Numbered from the stretch's first letter, positions 25,223-34,484 are shown. The stretch: DNA of 64,000 nt from Acidovorax sp. MR-S7 (GCF_000400995.2 NZ_DF238903.1:1-64000); one strand, 5' to 3'. The notes: generated by a model from the sequence alone, not told the origin. Translations and numbers: made by a program.

Positions 25223-26554
25223 TCAGTCCTTTTGCTGCTCGAAGATGCGGTTGATGCGCAGCGCCGCCAGCGTGCACACCACGCCCGAGAGCAGGTACAG
25301 CGTCACCGCGCCCAGGCCGAAGCGCGCGGACAGACCCAGCGCCACCAGCGGCGCGAAGGCCGCGCCGAAGAGCCAGGCCAGGTCGGCCGAGAGCGCAGCG
25401 CCCGTGTAGCGGTAGTGCGTGGAGAAGTTGGCGGTCACGGTGCCCGACGCCTGCCCGTACGACAGCCCCAGCAGCACGAAGCCCGCCAGCAGGAAGATGT
25501 TGCTGCCTCCCTCGCTGTCCAGCAGCCAGGGCGTGGCCAGGCTGAACAGGCCGATCAGCACCGCCATGGAGCCCAGCAGGGTGCGCCGGCCCACATGGTC
25601 GGCCAGCTTGCCGGACACGGCCACGGCACCCGCCGCGAGGAAGGCACCCACGATCTGCACGCCCAGCACTTCGGTCATGGAGCGCTCGGAGTACAGCGAG
25701 ATCCACGACAGCGGGAACACCGTCACCACGTGGAACAGAGCGAAGCTGGCCAGGGCCGCGAAGGCGCCCAGCACCACGTTGCCCCCCTCGTCGCGCATGA
25801 GGCGAGCCACGCCCACGGGCTCCAGCTCCTTTTCCTCCAGCAGCTCGGCATAGGACTGGCCCACCACCAGGCGCAGGCGGGCGAACAGCGCCACCACGTT
25901 GATGGCGAAGGCCACGCAGAACGGATAGCGCCAGCCCCAGGAGAGGAATTCTTCGTGCGTGAGGCTGCCGTAGAGGTAGGCGAACAGGCCGGCCGCCAGG
26001 ATGAAGCCCAGCGGCGCGCCCAGCTGCCCCACCATCGAATACCAGCCGCGCCGCTCCTTGGGCGCGGCCATGGCCAGCAGCGACGGCAGGCCGTCCCACG
26101 AGCCGCCCAGCGCCAGCCCCTGGCCGAAGCGCAGCACGGCCAGTGCGACGATGGCGGCCATGCCTGCCGCGTTGTAGCTGGGCAGGAAGGCCATGCTCAC
26201 CGTGCACGAGCCCAGCATGAACAGCGCCAGCGTGAGCTTGGTGCCGCGCCCCCAGCGCCGCTGCACCGCCATGGAGAGGGCCGTGCCGAACGGCCGCGCG
26301 ACGAAGGCGATGGCGAAGATGGCGAATGCCATCAAGGTGCCGTCCAGGCGCGACAGGAAGGGGAACAGGAACGACGGAAAGACCAGCACGCAGGCGATCC
26401 CGAAGACGAAGAAATCGAAATACTCCGACGAGCGCCCGATGATCACGCCCACGGCGATCTCGCCAGGGGTGACGTCCTCGTCCGTGTGGGCGCGCGAAAG
26501 GGAGGCCGCACTCTCGTGTCCGTACACGGGATATGCGATGGAACCGCTACTCAT
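25223..26554 (-). CDS. MFS transporter, metabolite:H+ symporter (MHS) type
   Basis: A 443-residue inner-membrane carrier with twelve predicted helices. MHS-family signs include SEYFDFFVFGIACVLVFPSF early, RPFGTALSMAVQRRWGR after helix 2, and SWGWRYPFCVAFAINVV in the middle. Relatives carry small organic acids or zwitterions; the substrate is unknown. The ATG at 26554 has AAGGAG (complement of 26562-26567); a longer frame to 26638 lacks membrane homology. It converges on the sulfatase/FGE operon and diverges from cyoA across 259 bases. Import of a desulfated product is one speculation. Confidence 0.85.
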   Translation of the reverse strand: MSSGSIAYPVYGHESAASLSRAHTDEDVTPGEIAVGVIIGRSSEYFDFFVFGIACVLVFPSFLFPFLSRLDGTLMAFAIFAIAFVARPFGTALSMAVQRRWGRGTKLTLALFMLGSCTVSMAFLPSYNAAGMAAIVALAVLRFGQGLALGGSWDGLPSLLAMAAPKERRGWYSMVGQLGAPLGFILAAGLFAYLYGSLTHEEFLSWGWRYPFCVAFAINVVALFARLRLVVGQSYAELLEEKELEPVGVARLMRDEGGNVVLGAFAALASFALFHVVTVFPLSWISLYSERSMTEVLGVQIVGAFLAAGAVAVSGKLADHVGRRTLLGSMAVLIGLFSLATPWLLDSEGGSNIFLLAGFVLLGLSYGQASGTVTANFSTHYRYTGAALSADLAWLFGAAFAPLVALGLSARFGLGAVTLYLLSGVVCTLAALRINRIFEQQKD

Positions 26555-26711
26555 ACCGATGCTCCTTGGCTCAAGACATATGCACGGCACCGTTCTACAC
26601 GCAAGCCCATCGGTCAACAAGTGCGCTTTCACTGACATCGGCCGTCAGAAACCCTCGCGCCATATCAACCATGGGCGGTTTCACCCTGGCGCAAGCCCCT
26701 GGTTTTGACCC

Positions 26712-26726
26712 TGGACAAAATGTCCA
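26712..26726. promoter_or_regulatory. Perfect 6-3-6 palindrome upstream of the cyo operon
   Basis: TGGACAAAATGTCCA lies in the 259-base gap between the divergent MFS gene and cyoA, 87 bases before the cyoA start. It looks like a dimeric-regulator site; the regulator and the gene it serves are unknown. I see no other distinct signal in this gap. Confidence 0.4.
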
Positions 26727-26813
26727 ATCGACAGGCGCGCTAGGCGCTATTACATTGTCCGCCACCCCGTAATTCGCGTTTACACCTAAGCGCGCCTTTG
26801 TCTCGCCTCTAGC

Positions 26814-27857
26814 ATGCCCATACCCACGCACCTCCGCAGGCCCGCCTGGCTGACGGCCGCCGCCGCGACCGCCGCCCTGGCCGGCTGCAGCAAGGCCGTC
26901 GTCCTCAACCCCGCGGGCGACATCGCCGCCCAGCAGGGCGACCTCGTGGTCACCGCCACTTTGCTGATGCTGATCATCATCGTGCCGGTGATCCTGCTCA
27001 CGCTCCTGTTCGCCTGGAAGTACCGCCAGGGCAACACCGAGGCCGAGTACGACCCGGACTGGCACCACTCGACCTCGCTGGAGCTGGTGATCTGGACCGT
27101 GCCGCTGATGATCATCATCGCCCTGGGCGCGCTGACCTGGATCAGCACCCACAAGCTCGACCCCTACCGGCCGCTGGACCGCATCGACGCCACCCGCGCC
27201 CTGCCCGCCGACGCCCGCCCGCTGGAGGTGCAGGTCGTGGCGATGGACTGGAAGTGGCTGTTCTTCTACCCCGAGCAGGGCATCGCCACGGTGAACGAGC
27301 TGGCCGCGCCGGTGGACCGCCCCATCCTGTTCAAGCTCACGGCCACCTCGACCATGAACGCGTTCTACGTGCCCGACCTGGCCGGCATGATCTACGCCAT
27401 GCCCGGCATGCAGACCGAGCTGAACGCCGTGATCAACAAGCCCGGCGTGTTCCACGGCCTGGCCTCGCACTACAGCGGGCCGGGGTTCTCGGGCATGACC
27501 TTCAAGTTCCATGGGCTGTCCGAGGGCGATTTCGCCCAGTGGGTGCACAAGGCCCAGCAGGAGGGCAAGCCGCTGGACAAGACCACGTACCTGCAGCTGG
27601 CCAAGCCCAGCGAGCGCGACCCGGTGCAGCGCTTCTCCAGCGTGGAGGAAGGCCTGTACCACAAGGTGCTCAACCGCTGCGTGGAAGACGGCCGGATGTG
27701 CATGCACGACATGATGGCCATCGACGCGCGCGGCGGCGAGGCTTTCCTGAAGGCCAGCGGCGCCACGCTGCCGCGCGAGGTGTGCACGGCGAGCGACGCG
27801 CCCCGCATCGTCGCCGCGCTGGAGGCAGACGCCGTCCAGGCCACCACCCCACAGTGA
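26814..27857 (+). CDS. cyoA: Cytochrome bo3-type ubiquinol oxidase subunit II
   Basis: A 347-residue subunit II of a haem-copper quinol oxidase. It has a lipoprotein-like signal (ALAGC, Cys about 24), two membrane helices (about 43-68 and 85-108) and a periplasmic cupredoxin domain. The CuA ligand cluster of cytochrome c oxidases is absent; the region reads ASHYSGPGFSGMTFKFHG as in quinol-oxidising CyoA, so the electron donor is ubiquinol. The C-terminal ~110 residues match CyoA length. It is first in cyoABCD; cyoB follows after 21 bases. Confidence 0.94.
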   Translation: MPIPTHLRRPAWLTAAAATAALAGCSKAVVLNPAGDIAAQQGDLVVTATLLMLIIIVPVILLTLLFAWKYRQGNTEAEYDPDWHHSTSLELVIWTVPLMIIIALGALTWISTHKLDPYRPLDRIDATRALPADARPLEVQVVAMDWKWLFFYPEQGIATVNELAAPVDRPILFKLTATSTMNAFYVPDLAGMIYAMPGMQTELNAVINKPGVFHGLASHYSGPGFSGMTFKFHGLSEGDFAQWVHKAQQEGKPLDKTTYLQLAKPSERDPVQRFSSVEEGLYHKVLNRCVEDGRMCMHDMMAIDARGGEAFLKASGATLPREVCTASDAPRIVAALEADAVQATTPQ

Positions 27858-27878
27858 ATCCGAGCCGAGAAATCCGAT

Positions 27879-29888
27879 ATGTCTGAACACACTACCCCGG
27901 CCCAAGCCCACTGGCTGCTGGGACGCATCACCTGGGACTCCATCCCGATGGCGCACGAGCCCATCGTGCTGTGGACCTTCGTCGCGGTGGTCCTGGGCGG
28001 CCTCGTGATGCTGGCCGCCCTCACCAGGTTCCGCCTGTGGAGCCCGCTGTGGCGCGACTGGATCTGCAGCATCGACCACAAGCGGATCGGGATCATGTAC
28101 ATGATCCTCGGCCTGGTCATGTTCCTGCGCGGCTTCGCCGACGCGGTGATGATGCGCCTGCAGCAGTCCATGGCCTTCGGCGAGAGCATGGGCTACCTGC
28201 CGCCGCACCACTACGACCAGATCTTCACCGCCCACGGCGTGATCATGATCTTCTTCGTGGCGATGCCGTTCGTCACGGGCCTGATGAACTACCTCGTGCC
28301 GCTGCAGATCGGCGCGCGTGACGTGTCCTTCCCGTTCCTGAACAACTTCAGCTTCTGGATGACCACGGGCGGCGCCGTGCTGGTGATGCTGTCGCTGTTC
28401 CTGGGCGAGTTCTCCACGGCCGGCTGGCTGGCCCTCTCCAACCTGGGCGCGCAGAACCCGGGCGTGGGGCTGGACTACTACATCTGGGGCCTGCAGGTCG
28501 CGGGGGTGGGGACCACCTTGTCGGGCATCAACCTGATCGTGACCATCATCAAGATGCGCGCGCCGGGCATGAACCTGATGAAGATGCCCGTGTTCACCTG
28601 GACCGCCCTGTGCACCAACGCGCTGATCGTGGCCACCTTCCCTATCCTGACGGCCGCGCTGGCGCTGATGACGCTGGACCGCTACGTGGGCACGAACTTC
28701 TTCACGAACGACCTGGGTGGCAACTCCATGCTGTACGTGAACCTGATCTGGATCTGGGGCCACCCCGAGGTCTACATCCTGGTGCTGCCCGCGTTCGGCG
28801 TGTTCTCCGAGGTCGTGGCCACGTTCAGCCGCAAGCGCCTGTTCGGCTACACCTCCATGGTGTATGCGACGGTGTGTATCACCATCCTGTCGTACCTGGT
28901 GTGGCTGCACCACTTTTTCACCATGGGCTCGGGCGCCACGGTGAACACCTTCTTCGGCATCACGACGATGATCATCTCGATCCCGACGGGCGCCAAGATC
29001 TTCAACTGGCTGTTCACCATGTACAAGGGCCGCATCCACTTCACCGTGCCCATGCTGTGGACGGTGGGCTTCATGTGCACCTTCGCCATCGGCGGCATGA
29101 CCGGCGTGCTGCTGGCCGTGCCCCCGGCCGACTTCGTGCTGCACAACAGCCTGTTCCTGATCGCGCACTTCCACAACGTCATCATCGGCGGCGTGGTGTT
29201 CGCGGTGTTCGCCGGCATCAACTACTGGTTCCCCAAGGCCTTCGGCTACAAGCTCGACGAGTTCTGGGGCAAGTGCTCGTTCTGGTTCTGGCTGGTGGGC
29301 TTCTGGGTGGCGTTCACGCCGCTGTACATCCTGGGCCTGATGGGCGTGACGCGCCGCGCCAACCATTTCGAGGACCCGTCGCTGCAGATCTGGTTCATCA
29401 TCGCCGCCTGCGGCGCCGCGCTGATCGCCCTGGGCATCGCCTGCTTCTTCGTGCAGCTCGTCGTGAGCTACCTGCGCCGCGACCAGCTGCGCGACGTGAC
29501 CGGCGACCCCTGGGGCGGCCGCACGCTGGAGTGGGCCACCTCCTCGCCCCCGCCGCAGTACAACTTCGCCTTCACGCCCATGGTGCACGAGATCGATGCC
29601 TGGTGGGACATGAAGAAACACGGCTACAAGCGCCCGCTCGCCGGCTTCCAGCCCATCCACATGCCGGCCAACACCGGCGCGGGCATCGTGATCGCCACGC
29701 TGTCCACGCTGTTCGGCTTCGCCATGATCTGGCACATGTGGCCGCTGGCCGCCGCCTCGTTCGCGGCCACCGTGCTGGCGTCGATCATCCATACTTTCAA
29801 CTACAAGCGTGACTACTACATCCCGGCCGCCGACGTGGCCGCCGTGGAAGCGACGCGCACCCAGCAGCTTGCAGCAGCCCATGTCTGA
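27879..29888 (+). CDS. cyoB: Cytochrome bo3-type ubiquinol oxidase subunit I
   Basis: The 669-residue catalytic subunit, with about 15 membrane helices, carrying low-spin haem and the haem-copper centre that reduces O2 and pumps protons. Visible ligands include the haem His in [11 protein letters not shown], the CuB His/Tyr segment [15 protein letters not shown], the His pair in [11 protein letters not shown], and [17 protein letters not shown] near the second haem His pair. The length equals E. coli CyoB. The stop overlaps the cyoC start (ATG at 29881). Confidence 0.97.
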   Translation: MSEHTTPAQAHWLLGRITWDSIPMAHEPIVLWTFVAVVLGGLVMLAALTRFRLWSPLWRDWICSIDHKRIGIMYMILGLVMFLRGFADAVMMRLQQSMAFGESMGYLPPHHYDQIFTAHGVIMIFFVAMPFVTGLMNYLVPLQIGARDVSFPFLNNFSFWMTTGGAVLVMLSLFLGEFSTAGWLALSNLGAQNPGVGLDYYIWGLQVAGVGTTLSGINLIVTIIKMRAPGMNLMKMPVFTWTALCTNALIVATFPILTAALALMTLDRYVGTNFFTNDLGGNSMLYVNLIWIWGHPEVYILVLPAFGVFSEVVATFSRKRLFGYTSMVYATVCITILSYLVWLHHFFTMGSGATVNTFFGITTMIISIPTGAKIFNWLFTMYKGRIHFTVPMLWTVGFMCTFAIGGMTGVLLAVPPADFVLHNSLFLIAHFHNVIIGGVVFAVFAGINYWFPKAFGYKLDEFWGKCSFWFWLVGFWVAFTPLYILGLMGVTRRANHFEDPSLQIWFIIAACGAALIALGIACFFVQLVVSYLRRDQLRDVTGDPWGGRTLEWATSSPPPQYNFAFTPMVHEIDAWWDMKKHGYKRPLAGFQPIHMPANTGAGIVIATLSTLFGFAMIWHMWPLAAASFAATVLASIIHTFNYKRDYYIPAADVAAVEATRTQQLAAAHV

Positions 29889-30516
29889 TACCCACACCCT
29901 CGCAGCCGGCGGCGCGGCCGCCCTGGCACCGCGCGCCTACCACCCCGCGCACGAGCCCCATCCGGAGAACGGCACCTCGCTGGGCTTCTGGCTCTACCTG
30001 ATGAGCGACTGCCTCATCTTCGCCGCCCTGTTCGCCACCTACGGCGTGCTGGGCCGCAGCTACGCGGCCGGCCCCACGGGCAAGGAGCTGTTCGACCTGG
30101 GCCTGGTGGCCCTGAACACGGCCTTCCTGCTGCTGTCGTCGATCACCTTCGGCTTCGCCATGCTGCAAAAGCAGCAGAAGAACGTGCGCGGCACGCTGGC
30201 CTGGCTGGCCGTCACCGGCCTGCTCGGCCTGGCCTTCCTGGCCGTGGAACTATACGAGTTCGCCCACCTCATCCACCAGGGCGCCACGCCCCAGCGCAGC
30301 GCCTTCCTGTCGGCGTTCTTCACGCTGGTCGGCACCCACGGGCTGCACGTCACCTTCGGCCTGATCTGGCTCGTCACGCTGATGCTGCAGATCCGCAAGC
30401 ACGGCCTGATCCCCGAGAACGTGCGCCGCGTCAACTGCCTGTCCATGTTCTGGCACTTTCTGGACGTGGTCTGGATCGGCGTCTTCACCTTTGTCTATCT
30501 CATGGGGGTGCTTTGA
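29881..30516 (+). CDS. cyoC: Cytochrome bo3-type ubiquinol oxidase subunit III
   Basis: A 211-residue, five-helix subunit III that stabilises the oxidase. Typical segments are [24 protein letters not shown] and [19 protein letters not shown] (core [14 protein letters not shown]). The ATG at 29881 overlaps cyoB by eight bases, and its TGA overlaps the cyoD ATG by one base. Confidence 0.96.
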   Translation: MSDTHTLAAGGAAALAPRAYHPAHEPHPENGTSLGFWLYLMSDCLIFAALFATYGVLGRSYAAGPTGKELFDLGLVALNTAFLLLSSITFGFAMLQKQQKNVRGTLAWLAVTGLLGLAFLAVELYEFAHLIHQGATPQRSAFLSAFFTLVGTHGLHVTFGLIWLVTLMLQIRKHGLIPENVRRVNCLSMFWHFLDVVWIGVFTFVYLMGVL

Positions 30517-30947
30517 TGAGCGCGCATGAACTCCACGCCGGCCATGGCGGCGACCACCACGACGACCACCACGGCCACGGCGACGACCTGCACGTCACCC
30601 GCTCGGACTACATCAAGGGCTTCGTCCTGGCCGTCATCCTCACGGCCATCCCGTTCTGGCTGGTGATGGCCGGCGTGATCCAGAACCGCACCACGGCCGT
30701 GCTCGTGCTGGGCGTGCTCGCAGCCGTGCAGATCGTCGTCCACATGGTCTACTTCCTGCACATGAACGGCAAGATCCAGGGCGGCTGGACCATGCTGTCC
30801 ACCCTGTTCACCATCGTCTTCGTGGCCGTCACCCTCGCGGGTACGCTGTGGGTCATGTTCCACATGAACGCGAACATGATGCCCTCGCACGCCAACCCCA
30901 TGACCGGCCAGCCGCAGGTGGGAGAACACCACCACACCGCGCCTTGA
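30516..30947 (+). CDS. cyoD: Cytochrome bo3-type ubiquinol oxidase subunit IV
   Basis: A 143-residue three-helix subunit IV, an assembly and stability factor for the oxidase. The membrane body starts near residue 32 (DYIKGFVLAVILTAIPFWL) and the conserved VQIVVHMVYFLHMN is present. The first ~28 residues are unusually His/Asp-rich (HAGHGGDHHDDHHGHGDD), longer than the E. coli N-terminus and possibly metal-binding. ATG 30516; TTG 30513 is an alternative. The stop overlaps the next start (TTGA). Confidence 0.94.
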   Translation: MSAHELHAGHGGDHHDDHHGHGDDLHVTRSDYIKGFVLAVILTAIPFWLVMAGVIQNRTTAVLVLGVLAAVQIVVHMVYFLHMNGKIQGGWTMLSTLFTIVFVAVTLAGTLWVMFHMNANMMPSHANPMTGQPQVGEHHHTAP

Positions 30948-31777
30948 GCGCAGCGCAGGCGGGCCCGCTGCCGCGCCCGCACTCCGATCTGACGATGGCG
31001 ATGCTCGCGCTGGCGGGCATCGCCTTGTTCGTTGTGTTCAGCGCGCTCGGCTGGTGGCAGGTGGAGCGCCGCACCTGGAAGCTGGCGCTGATGGAGCGCG
31101 TGGAGCAGCGCCTGCACGCCGCGCCCATCCCCCTGCCCCCGCCCGCCGGCTGGCCGCAGGTCACTGCCGCCAGCCACGAATACCAGCCCGTGCGCGCCCA
31201 GGGCCGCTGGCTGGAGCGCAAGACCGTGCTGACCCAGGCCGCCACCGTGCTGGGCGCGGGCTTCTGGGTGCTCACCCCGCTGCAGCTCGACACCGGCGGC
31301 CAGGTGCTGGTCAACCGCGGCTTCATCCCCGAAGCCCAGCGCGCGCCCTGGCTGGCCGCCGCGGCCCAGGCGCCGGACAGCCCCGCCGTGCAGGTCGAGG
31401 GCCTGCTGCGCATGGCCGAGCCCGGCGGCGGCTTCCTGCGCCGCAACGACCCCGCGCAGCAGCGCTGGCATTCGCGCGACGTGGCCGCCATCGCCCAGGC
31501 GCAGGGGCTGGCGCAGGCGGCACCCTTCTTCATCGACGCCGGCATTCCCGACGCGCGTGCGCCGCATCCCGCGCCGGAGGATGCGCCCGCCAGCGCCGGC
31601 CCCTGGCCGCGCCCGGGGATGACGGTGGTGCGCTTCCACAACAGCCACTTCGTGTACGCTGTCACCTGGTTCGGCCTGGCGGCCATGGTGGCGGCGGCGG
31701 CGGTGTATGTGGCACGCTACGAGCTCCGGCTGCGTGCCGCCCATCGCCTGTCCACCCGCCATGAGCCCCCGCTCTGA
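30944..31777 (+). CDS. SURF1 family oxidase assembly protein
   Basis: A 277-residue SURF1-like protein with two membrane helices (about 18-38 and 235-258) flanking a periplasmic domain. Family signs are LGWWQVERRTWKLALMERVE near the N-terminus, VLVNRGFIPEAQR in the middle and NSHFVYAVTWFGLAAM at the second helix. SURF1 proteins help insert haem into subunit I; in cyo operons they serve the quinol oxidase. The TTG at 30944 overlaps the cyoD stop; an ATG at 30995 would shorten it by 17 residues. The end overlaps the kinase start by 17 bases. Confidence 0.85.
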   Translation: MSAAQAGPLPRPHSDLTMAMLALAGIALFVVFSALGWWQVERRTWKLALMERVEQRLHAAPIPLPPPAGWPQVTAASHEYQPVRAQGRWLERKTVLTQAATVLGAGFWVLTPLQLDTGGQVLVNRGFIPEAQRAPWLAAAAQAPDSPAVQVEGLLRMAEPGGGFLRRNDPAQQRWHSRDVAAIAQAQGLAQAAPFFIDAGIPDARAPHPAPEDAPASAGPWPRPGMTVVRFHNSHFVYAVTWFGLAAMVAAAAVYVARYELRLRAAHRLSTRHEPPL

Positions 31778-33083
31778 CTCCGCCACGCCCCCTGCCCTGA
31801 AAGCCCGCTCGGCCGACGCCGCGGCAGGGCTCAAGAACCTGCACCAGCTCATCCAGCTGCGCTGGATCGCGGTCATCGGGCAGATCTTCACCATCGAGGT
31901 CGCGCACTACAGCCTGAACCTGGCGCTGCCCCTGCGCGAGATGCTCATGGTGGTAGGCTGCCTCGCGGCATTCAACGTGGTGAGCTTCCTGCGCTGGCGC
32001 ACCGGCCGCGGCGTGCGCAACGTGGAGCTGTTCCTGGCCTTGCTGGTGGACGTGGCGGTGCTCACCGTGCAGCTCTACCTGAGCGGCGGCGCCAGCAACC
32101 CCTTCGTGTTCCTCTACCTGCTGCAGATCACGCTGGGCGCCGCCCTGCTGCGCAGCGCCTACGTGTGGGGCATGGTGCTCATCGCGGCACTGTGCGTCGT
32201 GCTGCTGACACGCTACGCCCTGCCGCTGCCCCTGGCGCCCGACTTCTCGCGCGGGCTGGCCAGCCCCTACGTGCTGGGGCTGCTGGTGTGCTTCATGCTC
32301 AACGCGGGGCTGGTGGTGATCTTCATCCATCGCATCGGACGCAACCTGCGCCAGCGCGACACGCGCCTGGCCGCCATCCGCCAGCGGGCGGCAGAGGAGG
32401 AGCACATCGTGCGCATGGGCCTGCTGGCCTCCGGCGCGGCGCACGAACTGGGCACGCCCCTGTCCACCCTGGCCGTCATCCTGGGCGACTGGCGGCGCGA
32501 CCCGGCGCTGGCGCGCGACGCCGCGCTGCAGGAGGAAATCGCCGAGATGCAGGCCCAGGTGCAGCGCTGCAAGACCATCGTCAGCGGCATCCTGCTGTCG
32601 GCAGGCGAGGCGCGCGGCGAGGCCTCGGCCCAGACCACCGTCTGCCAGTTCCTCGACACGCTGGCGCGCGACTGGCGCGCCACGCGCTCGGTGGACACGT
32701 TCGCCTACGACAACCGCTTCGGCGAGGACAGCCCCATGGTGGCCGATGCCACGCTGGAGCAAATGGTTTTCAACGTGCTGGACAATGCACGCGATGCGTC
32801 GCCCCACTGGGTCGGCCTGGAGGCCGAGCGCGACGCAGGCAGCGATGCGCTGCGCATCATCGTCAGCGACCGGGGCACCGGCTTCGCGCCCGCCATGCTC
32901 CAGCAGTTCGGCAAGCCCTACCAGTCCAGCAAGGGCCGCCCCGGCGGCGGGCTGGGCCTGTTCCTGGCGATGAACGTCGCGCGCACCCTGGGCGGCAGCG
33001 TGCAGGCCCGCAACCGCGACGATGGCGGCGCCGTCGTCACCATCACGCTGCCGCTGGCCTCCGTCGCGATGCGGGAGATTTGA
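31761..33083 (+). CDS. regB: RegB/PrrB-type redox sensor histidine kinase
   Basis: A 440-residue sensor with six membrane helices (about 30-195) and a cytosolic kinase. Hallmarks of RegB are all visible: the ubiquinone-linked heptapeptide in SGGASNPFVFLYLLQ (about 111), the H-box AAHELGTPLST (about 227), the redox-active Cys in VQRCKTIVSGILL (about 270), and ATPase motifs EQMVFNVLDNARDAS and GGGLGLFLAMNVARTLGG. RegB senses the quinone pool and respiratory flux. It directly follows the cyo/SURF1 genes and precedes regA by seven bases, so it probably adjusts oxidase expression to oxygen or quinone state. Confidence 0.9.
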   Translation: MSPRSDSATPPALKARSADAAAGLKNLHQLIQLRWIAVIGQIFTIEVAHYSLNLALPLREMLMVVGCLAAFNVVSFLRWRTGRGVRNVELFLALLVDVAVLTVQLYLSGGASNPFVFLYLLQITLGAALLRSAYVWGMVLIAALCVVLLTRYALPLPLAPDFSRGLASPYVLGLLVCFMLNAGLVVIFIHRIGRNLRQRDTRLAAIRQRAAEEEHIVRMGLLASGAAHELGTPLSTLAVILGDWRRDPALARDAALQEEIAEMQAQVQRCKTIVSGILLSAGEARGEASAQTTVCQFLDTLARDWRATRSVDTFAYDNRFGEDSPMVADATLEQMVFNVLDNARDASPHWVGLEAERDAGSDALRIIVSDRGTGFAPAMLQQFGKPYQSSKGRPGGGLGLFLAMNVARTLGGSVQARNRDDGGAVVTITLPLASVAMREI

Positions 33084-33090
33084 CGACACC

Positions 33091-33630
33091 ATGAACGCCG
33101 ACACCGAACGCCTGCTGCTCATCGTGGAGGACGACGAGGCTTTCGCGCGCACGCTCGCGCGCTCCTTCGAGCGGCGCGGCTACCGCGTGCTGCACGCCGA
33201 CAGCCTCGCGCGCACCCAGGAGCTGCTCGCCACCCACACGCCGGGCTACGCGGTGGTGGACCTGAAGCTCAAGGGCGAGGCCACGGGCCTGGCCTGCGTG
33301 CGCGCGCTGCACGCGCACAGCGAAGAAATGCTCATCGTCGTGCTCACGGGCTACGCCAGCATCGCCACCGCCGTGGAAGCAGTGAAGCTCGGCGCCTGCC
33401 ACTACCTCGCCAAACCCTCCAACACCGACGACATTGAGGCCGCCTTCGGCCTCGCCGAAGGCAACGCCGACATGGAACTCACCAACCGCTCCAGTTCCAT
33501 CAAGACGCTGGAGTGGGAGCGCATCCACGAGGTGCTGGCCGAGACGGGCTTCAACATCACCGAGGCCGCGCGCCGCCTGGGCATGCACCGGCGCACGCTC
33601 ACGCGCAAGCTCGACAAGCGCCGCGTCTAG
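33091..33630 (+). CDS. regA: RegA/PrrA-type response regulator
   Basis: A 179-residue regulator: a receiver domain (Asp pair in LLIVEDDEAFAR, phospho-acceptor in YAVVDLKLKGEATG, Lys in HYLAKPSNTDD) and a short C-terminal Fis-type helix-turn-helix (NITEAARRLGMHRRTLTRKL). This compact form with a proline-poor linker is characteristic of RegA/ActR/PrrA. ATG at 33091. Its TAG stop shares the palindrome CTAG with the stop of the convergent TauE gene. Confidence 0.9.
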   Translation: MNADTERLLLIVEDDEAFARTLARSFERRGYRVLHADSLARTQELLATHTPGYAVVDLKLKGEATGLACVRALHAHSEEMLIVVLTGYASIATAVEAVKLGACHYLAKPSNTDDIEAAFGLAEGNADMELTNRSSSIKTLEWERIHEVLAETGFNITEAARRLGMHRRTLTRKLDKRRV

Positions 33631-34370
33631 CCCAGAACCATGTGGCTGCCCAGCAGCAGCAGCCCCGCCATCAGGCAGCGGCGGAACCACACCGGCGACA
33701 GCCGCTGGCGCAGCCGCCCACCCAGCGCCATGCCCAGCAGCGCGGGCGCCAGCATCAGCAGCGACCAGCCCAGCGCGGCGCCCGAAAAGCTGGCGTTGCC
33801 CGCCAGCCCCACGGCCAGCGCCAGGGTGGAGACGGTGAAGCTCAGGCCCATGGCCTGCACGAACGCATCGCGCTGCAGCCCCAGCGCCTGCAGGTAAGGC
33901 ACCGCCGGCACCACGAAGACGCCGGTGGCGGCAGTCACCAGCCCGGTGGCCGCACCCACCAGGGGGCCCAGCCAGCGCTGCACGCGCGGCGGCGCATGCA
34001 GCACCGCCCCGGCCAGCGACCACAGCGCATAGGCGATCAGCGCCCCGCCCAGCGCCACGCGCGCCCAGGCCCCGGCAGGTGCGCCCAGCAACCACGCACC
34101 CAGCCACGTACCCACGCACACGCCCAGCAGCAGCCCCGCGAGACGCCGCGCCAGCGGCGCGAGCGTACCCCAGGGCCGCATCTGCCAGACGTTGGTGACG
34201 AGAGAGGGAACGACCAGCAGCGCCGCCGCCTCGGCCGGCGGCAGGCGCAGCGCCAGCAGGCCCATGGCCACCGTGGGCAGGCCCAGCCCCACCACGCCCT
34301 TGACGAGCCCGGCCAGCACGAAGATGGCCAGGGCCACGGGCAGCCAGGGCGGCAGCGATGCGAGCGTCAT
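33627..34370 (-). CDS. TauE/SafE family sulfite/sulfonate exporter-like membrane protein
   Basis: A 247-residue TauE/SafE protein with about eight helices arranged as two repeats; the family opening VLAGLVKGVVGLGLPTVAMG and the second-half GAATGLVTAATGVFVVPAVPYLQ are visible. Family members export sulfite, sulfonates or other small anions. It diverges from a LysR gene across 114 bases that contain a LysR-type site. The cysteate-lyase-like gene in this window (59069) would make sulfite, but a link is only speculative over 25 kb. Confidence 0.82.
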   Translation of the reverse strand: MTLASLPPWLPVALAIFVLAGLVKGVVGLGLPTVAMGLLALRLPPAEAAALLVVPSLVTNVWQMRPWGTLAPLARRLAGLLLGVCVGTWLGAWLLGAPAGAWARVALGGALIAYALWSLAGAVLHAPPRVQRWLGPLVGAATGLVTAATGVFVVPAVPYLQALGLQRDAFVQAMGLSFTVSTLALAVGLAGNASFSGAALGWSLLMLAPALLGMALGGRLRQRLSPVWFRRCLMAGLLLLGSHMVLG

Positions 34371-34422
34371 GCGGGAATCCTTTCCATGAAGATGCGGCCG
34401 ATTGTTCCGCCCTGGTGCGTGC

Positions 34423-34441
34423 ATGCCAATGCGGCATTGGC
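34423..34441. promoter_or_regulatory. Putative LysR-type binding site between divergent TauE and LysR genes
   Basis: GCCAATGC G GCATTGGC (34425-34441) is a perfect 8-1-8 palindrome; within it ATGCC-N5-GGCAT gives the T-N11-A spacing of LysR sites (T at 34424, A at 34436). Outer arms GGTGC and GCACC extend the symmetry. Confidence 0.55.
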
Positions 34442-34484
34442 GCACCCCACCTTCGCCCTGGCCGAAGGCTGCTAAGGTGGCGAG

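Noticed and set aside
18730-29897. Very long minus-strand open frames opposite the sulfatase and cyo genes (over 1000 codons each)
   Set aside because: They are antisense shadows caused by high GC and codon bias; their products are low-complexity His/Gly/Ala/Arg-rich strings without family motifs, while the plus-strand genes are certain.
33621-33634. Shared CTAG stop palindrome between regA and the TauE gene as a functional signal
   Set aside because: A four-base overlap of convergent stops is readily explained by gene packing.
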